Shown: positions 17,883 through 27,426 of the stretch, one piece after another | How positions within the stretch are numbered: position 1 is the first letter of the stretch | Layout of the letters: each line of letters opens with the position of its first letter | Assembly: GCA_003577145.1 (NCBI GenBank) | Contig: QEUP01000005.1 | Location: forward strand, 59,897 to 123,896 | DNA: 64,000 nucleotides | Origin: Acidobacteriota bacterium | Lineage (GTDB): Bacteria; Actinomycetota; Acidimicrobiia; Acidimicrobiales; Microtrichaceae | Direction: 5' to 3' | The notes under the pieces: model-generated | Told to the model about the DNA's origin: nothing | What the model saw: the letters and a program-made list of their open reading frames with translations, nothing else | The model's database searches: none | Program-made: the position numbers and the translations under genes

Positions 17883-20354
17883 ATGCTTTCGAGATTCAAG
17901 GTCGGGACAAAGCTCGCAGCTATTCTCATCGCCCCGCTTGCTGTGCTCGTCGCCGTGACCTCGATAGGCGTGAGGGAGCGACTGGACGACTCCGCTGCGG
18001 CCTTGGCCGATCAGCGGATGGCGGAGCTCTCGCAGGCCGGCTCCGACCTCGTGAACTCGCTTCAACTGGAGCGCATGTACTCGATGGCCTACACAGCCAA
18101 CCCGGAGGCCGTGCCTCGATCCGAGCTGGACGACCGGCGTGCCGCAACGGACGCGGGCGAGTCTGCCTTCGGTGAGATGACCATGAATCTGGATCTCGAG
18201 TCTTTGCCCGAGCTCTCCGCTGCTCTCGCCGAATCCGAGTCGGCGACCGGTGCTCTCCCCTCCATCCGCGAGGACGTCGACAGTGGCAACAGCAGTACGA
18301 GCACCGTCGAAGAGGAGTACACCGCGATCATCGACGCACTCCTCGCCGTGAGCACCGCGGTGGTCGATTCGGCATCTTCGGTCGACTTCGCACAAGAGCT
18401 GGCGGCGGCCGAGGTCCTGAGCGATTCCAAGGAGGCGACCGCACTCGAAGCCGGGCTGGTGGCCGCCCTCCTCGCTGAGTCCACCGATCCCGGGATCAGC
18501 CTGGCTCAGGCGCAGGAAGCTCTGGCGGAGGCGGAGCGACTCGAGGCTCTCTTCCTCGACACGGCACCGGAAGACGCGGTGGAGCTGTTCGGAAGCGAGA
18601 TGCCGACGCTGTCCTCGGTGGGGGACGAGGAGCTGAGCGAAGGCGACAGCGCGCAGCACTACATGTTGTCCTCGATCGGTTCGATCACCTCCATGGATCA
18701 GGTCACCTTCACCCTCGACGAGTGGTTCGAGGCAGCAGAGACGAGGTTCGAGTCCCTGCTGACGGTCGAGAGCCGCATGATCTCGACTGCCGGTGCCGGC
18801 GCGATCATTGCGCGGTCCGAGGCGGACCGGACAGCCCGTCTCTACATAGCCTGGACCGCCGTTGCGATCGTCGTGGCCCTGGCGGCGGCCTATCTGGTTT
18901 CGCGCTCGATCACCCGGCCGCTTGGCCGACTCACGACCGCGGCCCGGGAGCTCAGCTCGAAGGAGTTGCCCCGACTGGTCGAGTCGCTTCGCTCCCCCGA
19001 AGTGGGACACGAGGTCCGCGCGGATCTGAAGGAGATCGAGGTCTCCTCGTCCGACGAGATCGGCGAGCTGGCCGATGCCTTCAACCGCGTGCAGGAGACC
19101 ACCCTCGAGGTCGCCGAAGAGCAGGCGAACATGCTGAGGAGGGGCATCAGCGAGATCTTCGTGAGCCTGGCACGCCGCAACCAGACCCTGCTGGACCGCC
19201 AGATCGAGTTCATCGACGAACTGGAGGCTCACGAGGAGGAACCCGACCAGCTCGAGAACTTGTTCAAGCTCGACCATCTGGCTACCCGGATGAGACGCAA
19301 CGCCGAGAGCCTGCTCGTTCTTGCTGGAGCCGAGCCACCTCGTCGCCGCGGTCGGCCGGTAGCGCTGGCCGACGTGGTGAGGGTCGCGGTCGGAGAGGTC
19401 GAGGACTTCCAGAGGATCTCCCTGCTTGCCCTCGATGAGGTCACGATCTCGGGGAACGTTGCCGTCGACCTGGCGCACGTGCTCTCGGAGCTGATGGAGA
19501 ACGCGACGCAGTTCTCGCCACCCGAGACGATGGTGGAGATCGTGGGTCATCGCAACGGCGACGGTGGTTACGTACTCTCCGTGGCCGATCAGGGGATCGG
19601 GATGGCACCGGAGCAACTCGCCGAGGCCAACCGGCAGCTGGCGAAACCGCCGCTGGTCGGGCTGTCGTTGGCTCGATCGCTCGGCTTCATCGTGGTCGGA
19701 CGGCTGTCTGCGAGGTTCGGGATAGAGGTGCAGCTCACGACCTCACCCTCCGGAGGGGTGACAGCACTCGTCACGATTCCCGCATCTCACGTGATAGCGG
19801 ACGACGGTGACCCCACCGCGACACTGCCGGTGGTGAGGCATCCGAGCATGGATCCGCACGAAGGGCGGGGTCTGGCGTGGCAGTCCCTCCCGCCGGAGGA
19901 CCCGGAGCCGGCCTCTCTGCGAGCTGCGATACCCGAGGGTGCTGAGTTCGATGCGGGCATCGCCTCACTGATCGAGTCAGCCCCCCACACAGAGAACCTG
20001 GCACGGATCGAGATGCCGGAAGAGCGGGTCTCCAAGCCTCCTGCGGCCCGGACGCTCTTCGCCGGCCAGCCACCCCCTGAGGAGGCCGAGACCGCTGGTG
20101 CGGACAGCACACGATCGCCATCGACCGACGTTCCTCCCTTGCCGAAGCGACGGCCCGCCGAGCGAGCGCTGCGGGATATCTCCGTGTCTCCCGTCCGGAC
20201 AGGCGCCTCCGGCGCCGGCCTGGCAGGTACCAGGCAGAGGTCCCCCGAGGAGGTCCGGCGGATGCTGTCGCGCTATCGAACGGGTCTCAAGCGGGGCCGC
20301 ACCCCCGATGGGGGAACCGCACCCAGCAACGGCAGCGGGAATGACACCACGTGA
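17883..20354 (+). CDS. Conservon sensor histidine kinase with nitrate-sensor-like domain (CvnA type)
   Basis: 823 residues. A membrane helix (9-28) is followed by a long helical extracytoplasmic domain of the nitrate/nitrite-sensing (NIT) type, a second helix near 318-340, and a HAMP linker. The helical region KLDHLATRMRRNAE near 464 holds the candidate His. The ATPase domain has N-box ELMENATQFSPP near 537 and G-box DQGIGM near 568. The last 200 residues are low complexity and end in EEVRRMLSRYRTGLKRG, typical of actinobacterial CvnA proteins. CvnA with roadblock, DUF742 and GTPase partners forms a membrane-associated complex in Streptomyces. No response regulator is encoded here. The ATG at 17883 puts the first helix directly at the N-terminus. 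Confidence 0.92.
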   Translation: MLSRFKVGTKLAAILIAPLAVLVAVTSIGVRERLDDSAAALADQRMAELSQAGSDLVNSLQLERMYSMAYTANPEAVPRSELDDRRAATDAGESAFGEMTMNLDLESLPELSAALAESESATGALPSIREDVDSGNSSTSTVEEEYTAIIDALLAVSTAVVDSASSVDFAQELAAAEVLSDSKEATALEAGLVAALLAESTDPGISLAQAQEALAEAERLEALFLDTAPEDAVELFGSEMPTLSSVGDEELSEGDSAQHYMLSSIGSITSMDQVTFTLDEWFEAAETRFESLLTVESRMISTAGAGAIIARSEADRTARLYIAWTAVAIVVALAAAYLVSRSITRPLGRLTTAARELSSKELPRLVESLRSPEVGHEVRADLKEIEVSSSDEIGELADAFNRVQETTLEVAEEQANMLRRGISEIFVSLARRNQTLLDRQIEFIDELEAHEEEPDQLENLFKLDHLATRMRRNAESLLVLAGAEPPRRRGRPVALADVVRVAVGEVEDFQRISLLALDEVTISGNVAVDLAHVLSELMENATQFSPPETMVEIVGHRNGDGGYVLSVADQGIGMAPEQLAEANRQLAKPPLVGLSLARSLGFIVVGRLSARFGIEVQLTTSPSGGVTALVTIPASHVIADDGDPTATLPVVRHPSMDPHEGRGLAWQSLPPEDPEPASLRAAIPEGAEFDAGIASLIESAPHTENLARIEMPEERVSKPPAARTLFAGQPPPEEAETAGADSTRSPSTDVPPLPKRRPAERALRDISVSPVRTGASGAGLAGTRQRSPEEVRRMLSRYRTGLKRGRTPDGGTAPSNGSGNDTT

Positions 20355-20404
20355 TCGGGTACGGGAGGGAAGATGAGCGCTGGAGCAGGGAGGATACGGT
20401 TGGC

Positions 20405-20827
20405 ATGAGGCAATTGAGTCCCGATGCGAGCAACATCAACTTCCTGGTGTCGAACTTCGTGGAGCGGGTACCCGGTGTCGGCGAGGCGATAGTGGTATCG
20501 GCGGACGGCCTGTTGATGGCCATGTCATCGGGGATGCAGCGTGAGGCGGCTGACCGCTTCGCGGCGGTCGCCTCCGGGCTCATCGGGCTCGCCTACGGAG
20601 CAGCAGGCCGGTTCGGGGGTGGCGCGGTCAACGAGGTCATTGTCGAGATGGAGAACGCCTTCATGTTCGTGACCGGAATCAGCGATGGGTCGAGCCTGGC
20701 GGTGATCGCCTCCTCCGAATGCGACGTGGGCCTGATCGGCTACGAGATGGCCCTCCTGGTCGAGCGGGCGGGTAGCGTACTGACACCGGAGCTGAGAGCT
20801 GAGTTGCAGAGTGCACTGGCAAGATGA
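20405..20827 (+). CDS. Roadblock/LC7-domain protein (CvnB type)
   Basis: 140 residues, one roadblock/LC7 domain (NFVERVPGVGEAIVVSADG, then AVASGLIGLAYGAAGRFGGG). These small dimeric proteins regulate or anchor small GTPases; here the partner should be the GTPase encoded two genes downstream. ATG 20405 gives the usual family length and a TACGGT hexamer lies 4 nt upstream. An alternative GTG at 20351 overlaps the kinase stop as GTGA and would add 18 residues, so translational coupling from there is possible. Confidence 0.92.
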   Translation: MRQLSPDASNINFLVSNFVERVPGVGEAIVVSADGLLMAMSSGMQREAADRFAAVASGLIGLAYGAAGRFGGGAVNEVIVEMENAFMFVTGISDGSSLAVIASSECDVGLIGYEMALLVERAGSVLTPELRAELQSALAR

Positions 20828-21201
20828 TTGCTGACGATCCGATCGAGGATTCGGGGAACGCCCGTGTGTTCAAGGTCAGGCCTTATGCCCTGACGGGTGG
20901 ACGGACGCGGTCGGCCCACGACCTGCCGCTCGAGACGGTAGTGACAGTGACACCCCGGGGCGAGGCTTCCGTGGCTCGGTTGGCCCTGGAGCGCAAGAGG
21001 ATCACCCAGATGGCAGCTGAGCCGCTGTCGATAGCGGAGATCTCCGCACACCTGGGGGTCCCGCTCGGCGTCGCCAGGGTGTTGGTCGGCGACCTGTGCG
21101 CCGAGGGTCTGCTCGAAAGCCACCGACCGCAGCTCAACGCCGACGAACGCCCCGACCTGAAGCTTCTCGAAAGGGTTCTCGATGGGCTTCAGGCGCTCTG
21201 A
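20824..21201 (+). CDS. DUF742 protein (CvnC type)
   Basis: 125 residues. The pattern RVRPYALTGGRTR (here KVRPYALTGGRTRS) followed by LPLETVVTV and a winged-helix-like segment (LSIAEISAHLGVPLGVARVL) is diagnostic of DUF742, a constant member of conservons with a predicted DNA-binding-like fold but unknown function. The start ATG overlaps the roadblock stop as ATGA, so the two are translated in a coupled manner. Confidence 0.93.
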   Translation: MIADDPIEDSGNARVFKVRPYALTGGRTRSAHDLPLETVVTVTPRGEASVARLALERKRITQMAAEPLSIAEISAHLGVPLGVARVLVGDLCAEGLLESHRPQLNADERPDLKLLERVLDGLQAL

Positions 21202-21802
21202 GCTCCCGTCCGCAGCCAGGACGGGTGCCGCAGTCGGTCACGATGCCACCACCGGGGTGCCCCTGCCGGTGAAGATAGTCGTGGCCGGCGGTTTCGCTGT
21301 CGGCAAGACGACCTTTGTCGGTTCGATCTCCGAGATCGCTCCGCTGACCACCGAGGCTGCCATGACCCAGGTCAGCGTCGGCGTCGATGACACCGGGACG
21401 GCGATGGAGAAGACGGCGACGACGGTAGCCATGGACTTCGGCCGCATCACTCTGGGCGACGACCTGATCCTCTACCTGTTCGGCACGCCTGGTCAGGACC
21501 GTTTCCAGTTCATGTGGGACGACCTGGTGCGCGGGGCGATCGGCGCGGTGGTCCTCGTCGACACGACAAGGTTGGCCGACTGCTTCCCAGCGGTCGACTA
21601 CTTCGAACAGATAGACGTGCCGTTCGTGGTTGCCGTCAACTGCTTTCACGGTGTTGCGGTCCACCAGCTCGACGATGTCCGTGAAGCGTTGGCGGTACCG
21701 CCGGACGTGCCGATGATCTACACGGATGCCCGCGACCGCCGGGCGACCAAGCACGCGCTCTTGGAGCTCGTGCAGCACGCGCTGGTGCATGCCTCGAACT
21801 GA
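21182..21802 (+). CDS. Conservon small GTPase/ATP-binding protein (CvnD type)
   Basis: 206 residues. The P-loop GGFAVGKTT lies at 36-44; the switch/Walker B region reads LFGTPGQDRFQFMWDDL and is followed by GAIGAVVLVDT. The base-specificity position VNCF replaces the classic NKxD, as is common in CvnD proteins. It should be a membrane-associated, Ras-like switch working with the kinase, roadblock and DUF742 partners. It starts inside the DUF742 gene (20-nt overlap), completing the cvnA-B-C-D order. Confidence 0.93.
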   Translation: MGFRRSELPSAARTGAAVGHDATTGVPLPVKIVVAGGFAVGKTTFVGSISEIAPLTTEAAMTQVSVGVDDTGTAMEKTATTVAMDFGRITLGDDLILYLFGTPGQDRFQFMWDDLVRGAIGAVVLVDTTRLADCFPAVDYFEQIDVPFVVAVNCFHGVAVHQLDDVREALAVPPDVPMIYTDARDRRATKHALLELVQHALVHASN

Positions 21803-21837
21803 CCGCGGTGCTTCGATGCGGTTAGCGTCGGTGGGCT

Positions 21838-22734
21838 GTGAATGACGTCGTTCACGTAGTGCTCGTGCATCGGAACCGCGCTCAGGCGTGCTTGGCGGCG
21901 ATCGACGCGTATCGCCGGCAGGAGCTTCCCGTCCGGGTGACTGTGGTCGACAGCGGATCTGCGGGGGATCAGCTGGCGATCCTCAGGTCAGCGGTGGAAG
22001 GTGATGAGCAGGTCGAGGTCGTACCTGTCGGGGAGAACATCGGGTTCGGTCCGGGAGCCAATGTGGGATTGCGCAAGTGGCTCAGCGAAGCAGCTGATGG
22101 CGAATGGGTGGCTGTTGCACCCCACGATGCCGTGCCGGATGCGGAGTGCTTGTCCAAATCGATCGCCGAGCTCGCACGGCGCCCACGAGCCGGTCTGGCG
22201 TGCGCCGATGTCGGCGACGGGTGCACGCCGGTGCTCGATCCCTATTTCGGAGGGATCCTGAAGCCGGCCGGGCGCACGAGCGGGTGGGAGGATGCCGATC
22301 ATCCCCACGGCACGCTGCTGTTCGCCCGGCGTGCGTGTCTAGAGGAGGTCGGGCTCTTCGATGAACGGTTCTTCGCCTACTGCGAGGAGGCGGATCTGGC
22401 AGTGCGGGCCCGGGCGAGGGGCTGGCAAGTCGGTTTGATACGAGGCGCACTCGTGCGCAATCCGGACCTCGGCTCCTCGGTTCCGGTGGTGGATTACCTC
22501 CAACATCGCAACACGCTGATCCTCGTGCGCGAGATGTCGGGCCGCTACCACGTCTTCATACGCTTCTGCATCAGCGTGCTGCACCTGCTGCGGGGCGTCC
22601 TCCAGCCCTCCCGGAGGCCCCCCGTCTTCTCTGCACGAGCGCGGGTCCTGGCGATGCGGGATTACCTACGGAAGCGCTTCGGAGCACCGCCGACGGCGCT
22701 GTTACGCACTCGGCGGGCCTCACGGCGTCCTTGA
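21838..22734 (+). CDS. GT2 glycosyltransferase, rhamnosyltransferase-like
   Basis: 298 residues. A GT-A fold begins at the N-terminus (VVLVHRNRAQACLAAI, then VTVVDSGSAGD). The acceptor-side segment HGTLLFARRACLEEVGLFDERFF followed by CEEADLAVRARARGW is typical of WbbL/RfbF-type rhamnosyl and galactofuranosyl transferases. It would add a sugar from a nucleotide donor to a lipid-linked or surface glycan in the cytoplasm. The start is GTG at 21838; a TAGCGT box lies 9 nt upstream. It sits 35 nt after the conservon, but its role fits the polysaccharide locus starting at 24.5 kb. Confidence 0.85.
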   Translation: MNDVVHVVLVHRNRAQACLAAIDAYRRQELPVRVTVVDSGSAGDQLAILRSAVEGDEQVEVVPVGENIGFGPGANVGLRKWLSEAADGEWVAVAPHDAVPDAECLSKSIAELARRPRAGLACADVGDGCTPVLDPYFGGILKPAGRTSGWEDADHPHGTLLFARRACLEEVGLFDERFFAYCEEADLAVRARARGWQVGLIRGALVRNPDLGSSVPVVDYLQHRNTLILVREMSGRYHVFIRFCISVLHLLRGVLQPSRRPPVFSARARVLAMRDYLRKRFGAPPTALLRTRRASRRP

Positions 22735-22755
22735 CGCCCAGCTGGTCCCGGCTCC

Positions 22756-24432
22756 TCACCGTGATGGTTCCGGGCTGGGAGCGAGACCCATGGTTCGCTG
22801 AGCTGGAGCAGCGATTTTCGAAGCGCTGGGTTGCCAGCCGTCGGGGGGTGATCCCGCTATGCGGTCCGCGAGTTGGTCGGCGGGACGTGCCGCGCCCAGC
22901 AGAGGGCCCTGCAGCAGATCGCAATGCATCGACTTGAGCAAGGTCACCTGTTCCTCGCTCTCGACGCCGGTGGCGATGGTGACGATGTCCAGGTCACGGG
23001 CCATGGCGGTCAAATGCTCGGTGATCAGCGCGGCCTCCCTGCTCGCTGTGAGCGCCCGCACATTGGCTGCGTCCAGCTTCATGACATCGACCGGCAGCTC
23101 ACGGAGGCACGCCAGGGCGTGGGGGTTGTTGCCCATGCCGTCCAAGGCGATGCTCACACCGAGGCCCTTGCAGGGGCGGAGAACCGGCCAGATCGACTGG
23201 GGATCAGGTGCTGGTGGGCAACCGCCGATCTCCAGGCAGAGCTGCTCCGGGTCCGCACTCGACAGGCGCAGGGCCCGCGCGACGACATCGGGGAAGTTCG
23301 CCTGAGAGAGCTGCCGGGGAGATACGTCAACGCAGACGTTGAGAGCAGAGCGATCTGTGAGTTCGGACTGCCAGGTGCGACACTGGGCGGCGGCGTCCTC
23401 CAGGGCCCAGGCACCCACGGGTACGATCAGCCCCGTCTCCTCCAATATCGGGAGGAAGACATCGGGGGCCACCACACCATGCTCGGGATGCTCCCAGCAC
23501 AAGGCTGCCTCAACACCGACGACGTGCTTGGTCCATGGTGACACGATGGGCTGGTAGAGCAGGCGGAACTCGCCCCGGTCGAGTGCCCGCCGCAGGCGAG
23601 CCTCAGCGGTCGAGGGGGTTATCCGGCCTCTCAAGGTGCGGTCGAAGATCTGCTGTGAGCCGGGCCCCGCCCGCTTTGCCTGGTAGAGGGCGAGGTCGGC
23701 GTCGCGAAGCACTTCGGCGGGTCGCGTGCAGTTGCGCTCGGCGAGCGCCACGCCGACACCTGCCGAGATGCGTATGTGGTCCTCGCCTATCTGAAAGGGT
23801 GCCTCCAGGGTGCGGATGATCCGGCGTGCGGCTGCTTCGGTTGCACGGGCGTCGGGTACTGAGGTGAGGATGGCAACGAACTCGTCGCCGCCGTAGCGCG
23901 CAACGTGGCCTGCTTCGCCGACTGATGCGAGTAGCCGGCCTGCCACCTCGGTCATCAGGCGGTCACCGACCTCATGCCCATAGGTGTCGTTTACCGCCTT
24001 GAAGCGGTCGAGGTCGATGAACAGGACGGCAACCTGGTCGCTGTTGCGTCGAGCGTCGGCGAGCACGTCGCGGAGGAGATCAGTGAGATAGCGGCGGTTG
24101 GGCAGGCCAGTGAGCGCGTCTTGGTACGAGAGCCGGGCGAGCTGGTGCCTGATGGCCTTCGACTCAGAGTGTCGGCGGGCGGTGTACACGGCCGCGGCGA
24201 GAGGTATGACGATTGCCGCCGCAACGACGGCGTCTTCCCTGATGAGACCGTTTCGGCCAATCACCCCGGCGGTGTGTTCGATCAGGTCGAGGACCACGAT
24301 CAGCGTGACGATGCCGGCGCAAGCGGCGCCCAACCAGAGGAGATCGAGTGCTGCTTTGATGTTGCGCGGAGTGCGGGCGACCTTCGATGAGATCGTGCGG
24401 CTGCGGCTGCCCATCTTGCCCCTCGGTGACAC
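22756..24432 (-). CDS. Diguanylate cyclase with degenerate EAL domain
   Basis: 558 residues. Two membrane helices (about 24-48 and 62-80) precede a GGDEF domain with an intact active site (RYGGDEFV near 181), predicting c-di-GMP synthesis. No RxxD inhibitory site is present upstream of it. The C-terminal EAL-like domain has lost key residues. The signature reads VEAALCW instead of EALxRW, the DDFG(T/S)G segment reads LDGMGNN, EITES reads EIGGC, and AEGVE reads ATGVE. It is therefore probably not a phosphodiesterase but may bind nucleotide or a partner. The start may be 18 nt shorter (ATG at 24414). It converges on the GT2 gene. Confidence 0.9.
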   Translation of the reverse strand: MSPRGKMGSRSRTISSKVARTPRNIKAALDLLWLGAACAGIVTLIVVLDLIEHTAGVIGRNGLIREDAVVAAAIVIPLAAAVYTARRHSESKAIRHQLARLSYQDALTGLPNRRYLTDLLRDVLADARRNSDQVAVLFIDLDRFKAVNDTYGHEVGDRLMTEVAGRLLASVGEAGHVARYGGDEFVAILTSVPDARATEAAARRIIRTLEAPFQIGEDHIRISAGVGVALAERNCTRPAEVLRDADLALYQAKRAGPGSQQIFDRTLRGRITPSTAEARLRRALDRGEFRLLYQPIVSPWTKHVVGVEAALCWEHPEHGVVAPDVFLPILEETGLIVPVGAWALEDAAAQCRTWQSELTDRSALNVCVDVSPRQLSQANFPDVVARALRLSSADPEQLCLEIGGCPPAPDPQSIWPVLRPCKGLGVSIALDGMGNNPHALACLRELPVDVMKLDAANVRALTASREAALITEHLTAMARDLDIVTIATGVESEEQVTLLKSMHCDLLQGPLLGAARPADQLADRIAGSPPDGWQPSASKIAAPAQRTMGLAPSPEPSR

Positions 24433-24507
24433 CGGGGCACCGAGTCGTGGTTGCCCCTTGCTGATCCCATCGACCAGGCGCTCGGGATCCTTGAGAACCG
24501 GTGGGGT

Positions 24508-27426
24508 TCAGTCCTGCTCGGTGCTCGACGACTCGGTCAGGCCCAGGGAGGCGAGGTGGATCTCCCGCAGCTGGGGCTCGAGCCATTTGCCGATGAACTC
24601 GGCACCGGGTGGGTCGAAGTGGACTCCGTCCGTGCGGAGCTCGATCCCTTCTACCTCGGTGGGGCAGTCGTAATCGGGGCAGATGTACGCCTGGAGGTCT
24701 ATCAGGTGGACTTCGGGATGCGTGTTGGCAAACGAGTGCAACAGCTCGTTGAAGTGCTTTGTCCGGTTGATGGCCTCCGGCGTCCATTCGCGGGCCGACT
24801 CGTTGTCGTCCTGGCGCCATCCTGGGGCGAGTGTGAGGTAGACGACGGGCCTGCCCCCTTCGCCGAGAACCTCGAGTGTGTCCTCGAAAACCCGGGTCAT
24901 CATGGCGTCGTACTCGGCGCTGGCGAACTCGACCCACTCGCCGTCGATCTGACGGTCGAAGATCTCCCAGGCACCGAACATGGCGATGGACACATCGGGA
25001 TCGAACTGCTCGATGTGATCGGCCCACTCGGCGCGCCAGTTCGTGCACGCGCCGCTGGGTTCGATGACCTCACCCAACTCGAGGCGTGCCCCCTCCACCA
25101 GCTCGCAGAACAGCACACCCCGGTTCCACACCCGCACGAGGTCGTCCGCATCGGGCAGGCCACCCTCTTCGCCGGTTTCAGGGTCGGGTTTCTCTGGATC
25201 GCCGTAGTAGCCGTATCCGAGTGACCAGGCCACCGAGTCCCCGACGAGGAGAGCCTTGGTGTACTCGGGAGGCCGAGAGTTGCCATCGCCGCCTTGCTCG
25301 GCCAGAGCGACCGTGCTCAGGTGGTCCAAGTGCACTTGACGTAGCTGAGGGGTCAACCAGTCAGCGACCACCTTCGCACCTGTCGGGCTGTCGTAGTGGA
25401 GCCAGTCGGGGCGTAGGACGACCCCCTTGACCTCGGCTTGGCACTCGACGCCGGGACAGACGAATGCGCCGAGGTCGATGAGGGTGACCTTGCCGGGGTT
25501 CGCCTCGGCGACCTGGCGGAGGAGGCTGTTGAAGTGAACGGTCTTGTCAACTTGTTCGGGGGTCCACTCTCGGGCCGACTCGTCGGCATCCTGGCGCCAC
25601 GGGGGTGCCATGGTGAGGAACACGACCGGCGTGTCCCCGCTGGACAAGACGTCGACGGAGTCCTGGAGCAGCCCCTGCATCATCTCGTCATAGGTGGGTG
25701 TGCCGAAGTTGACCCAGCGCCCGTCGATCTGACGGTCGAAGAGCTCCCAGTATCCCGTGAGCATCACCGAGACATCCGGATCGATGTTGCCTACCGCCTC
25801 CCGCCAGGTGTCCTGCCAGCCGTCGCAGGTGTGGTTCGGCGGTAGCACCTCGCCGAGCTCGAGGCGCGAGCCACCCGCCATCTCACAGAACCACTTGCTC
25901 CGGTTCCACAGCCGGATCTCGTTGCCCTGGCCCGCGCCGGGGTTGGTGGGGTCGCCGTACCAGTTCTCCCCCAGTGACCAGCCGACGGAGTCCCCGACCA
26001 GCAGCACCTTGGTCTGCGCGGGCAACGACGCCGGCGCCGCCTCCGGCGCCGGTGCCTCTACGTCAGCGGTCAGCACCTGAGGGATCTCGGGCGGCTCGTC
26101 GCCGCGCTCTTGGGAGGCAACGTACCGTTCTTCTTGGGTGAGCTCGGCGTCACCGGTAGAGGTGATCAGGCCCACCGCGACGACCACGAGTGTCAATGGG
26201 ACGAGCGCCAGCGCCACGCGTGGTTTGAGCGCGCCACGACGGACGGGCTGCTCGATCAGATAGAAGCTCAGCATCGCCAGCGCGAACGCGACGACCAGAC
26301 GGACGATCATCAGCCACGGTTGGCCCAGCCCGGTCCGTTCCGTTGTGATGACCTGGTAGATGGGCCAATGCCAGAGATAGACGCCATAGGAGATGAGTCC
26401 GACATAGACGAGGGGCCTGACTCCGAGGAGTGACTTCACTCCGTTGCGCCCGCCCTGCATCGCCGCGGCGATCATCAGCCCGCACAGCACGGCAGCCACG
26501 AGGAAGCCGCCCTGGTAGTTGTAGTCGTCGCTTTGCGCCACGACCCAGAGCCAAAGGGTTGCTGCGATGGCCAGCAAGCCCAGGATGATGAGCGCGGTCC
26601 GGGCCAGGCCCTTCTTCAGGGGAGGCCTGCCCGACATGAACGCCCCGAGACCGGCCCCGACGAGAATGCTCTGCACCCGGGTGTCGGTTCCGAAGTACAA
26701 GCGGGTTATCTCGGCTCCATGGTTGTAGAGCCATGCCATCCAGGCGGCAGAGGCGAGGGCACCCAGACCACAGGCAGCGGCAATGCGATTCTGCGTCCGC
26801 CGCACGACGGTGTCGTGGTCGAGTTCGATCGAGTGCCGACCGCGGGAACGGATCCGCCTCGTGACGACGAAGAAGAAGGCGGTGACCACGAGCGGCCAGA
26901 GCAGGTAGTACTGCTCCTCGATGGCCAGCGTCCAGGCGTGGCGGAGCGGTGACGGCTCGGCGAACTGGTCGAAGTACGAGACCCCCGAGATCACCTGTTC
27001 CCAGTTGGTGCCGTAGACGAGGGTGGCGATGCCGTCCCGGCGCAGTTGGCCGAGATCGGTGGGTTGGGCGAACACGACTGCGTAGACGATGATCCCGAGC
27101 AGCAGGAGCAGCAGCGCCGGCAGCAGCCGACGGGCCCGGCGGACCCAGAACGTCTTGAGGTGGATGGTGCCCGAGCCCCTCCACTCGGCGACGAGGAGGC
27201 TGGTTATCAGAAAGCCCGACAGTACGAAGAAGGCGTCGACGGAGAAGATGGCTCCCGACATCCACGAGATGTCGGCGTGATAGAGCATGATCGCCAGGAC
27301 CGAGGCGCCCCTGATGCCGTCGAGTGCGGGTTCGTAGCTGATGCGATGAGAAGCGCGTGAGCGCTCCTCAGCCGTGGTCTCGGCCGGCTCTGTGACCTCA
27401 GGCGGGGCAAGGGTATCGGTGGTCAT
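24508..27426 (-). CDS. Acyltransferase 3 fused to two tandem SGNH domains
   Basis: 972 residues. The first about 400 residues are a ten-helix acyltransferase-3 domain (SYEPALDGIRGASVLAIML, then IFSVDAFFVLSGFLITSL), which moves acyl groups across the membrane. Two SGNH esterase/transferase domains follow: the first with VGDSVGWSLG near 479 and DWLH near 676, the second with VGDSVAWSLG near 731 and DGVH near 935. Both keep the catalytic Ser and the Asp-His pair. One SGNH domain is the norm for this O-acetyltransferase class. The ATG at 27426 overlaps the upstream GT4 stop as ATGA. The likely job is O-acylation of a surface glycan. Confidence 0.92.
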   Translation of the reverse strand: MTTDTLAPPEVTEPAETTAEERSRASHRISYEPALDGIRGASVLAIMLYHADISWMSGAIFSVDAFFVLSGFLITSLLVAEWRGSGTIHLKTFWVRRARRLLPALLLLLLGIIVYAVVFAQPTDLGQLRRDGIATLVYGTNWEQVISGVSYFDQFAEPSPLRHAWTLAIEEQYYLLWPLVVTAFFFVVTRRIRSRGRHSIELDHDTVVRRTQNRIAAACGLGALASAAWMAWLYNHGAEITRLYFGTDTRVQSILVGAGLGAFMSGRPPLKKGLARTALIILGLLAIAATLWLWVVAQSDDYNYQGGFLVAAVLCGLMIAAAMQGGRNGVKSLLGVRPLVYVGLISYGVYLWHWPIYQVITTERTGLGQPWLMIVRLVVAFALAMLSFYLIEQPVRRGALKPRVALALVPLTLVVVAVGLITSTGDAELTQEERYVASQERGDEPPEIPQVLTADVEAPAPEAAPASLPAQTKVLLVGDSVGWSLGENWYGDPTNPGAGQGNEIRLWNRSKWFCEMAGGSRLELGEVLPPNHTCDGWQDTWREAVGNIDPDVSVMLTGYWELFDRQIDGRWVNFGTPTYDEMMQGLLQDSVDVLSSGDTPVVFLTMAPPWRQDADESAREWTPEQVDKTVHFNSLLRQVAEANPGKVTLIDLGAFVCPGVECQAEVKGVVLRPDWLHYDSPTGAKVVADWLTPQLRQVHLDHLSTVALAEQGGDGNSRPPEYTKALLVGDSVAWSLGYGYYGDPEKPDPETGEEGGLPDADDLVRVWNRGVLFCELVEGARLELGEVIEPSGACTNWRAEWADHIEQFDPDVSIAMFGAWEIFDRQIDGEWVEFASAEYDAMMTRVFEDTLEVLGEGGRPVVYLTLAPGWRQDDNESAREWTPEAINRTKHFNELLHSFANTHPEVHLIDLQAYICPDYDCPTEVEGIELRTDGVHFDPPGAEFIGKWLEPQLREIHLASLGLTESSSTEQD

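Noticed and set aside
17757..19616. 619-residue minus-strand frame
   Set aside because: Antisense of the conservon kinase; no domain features.
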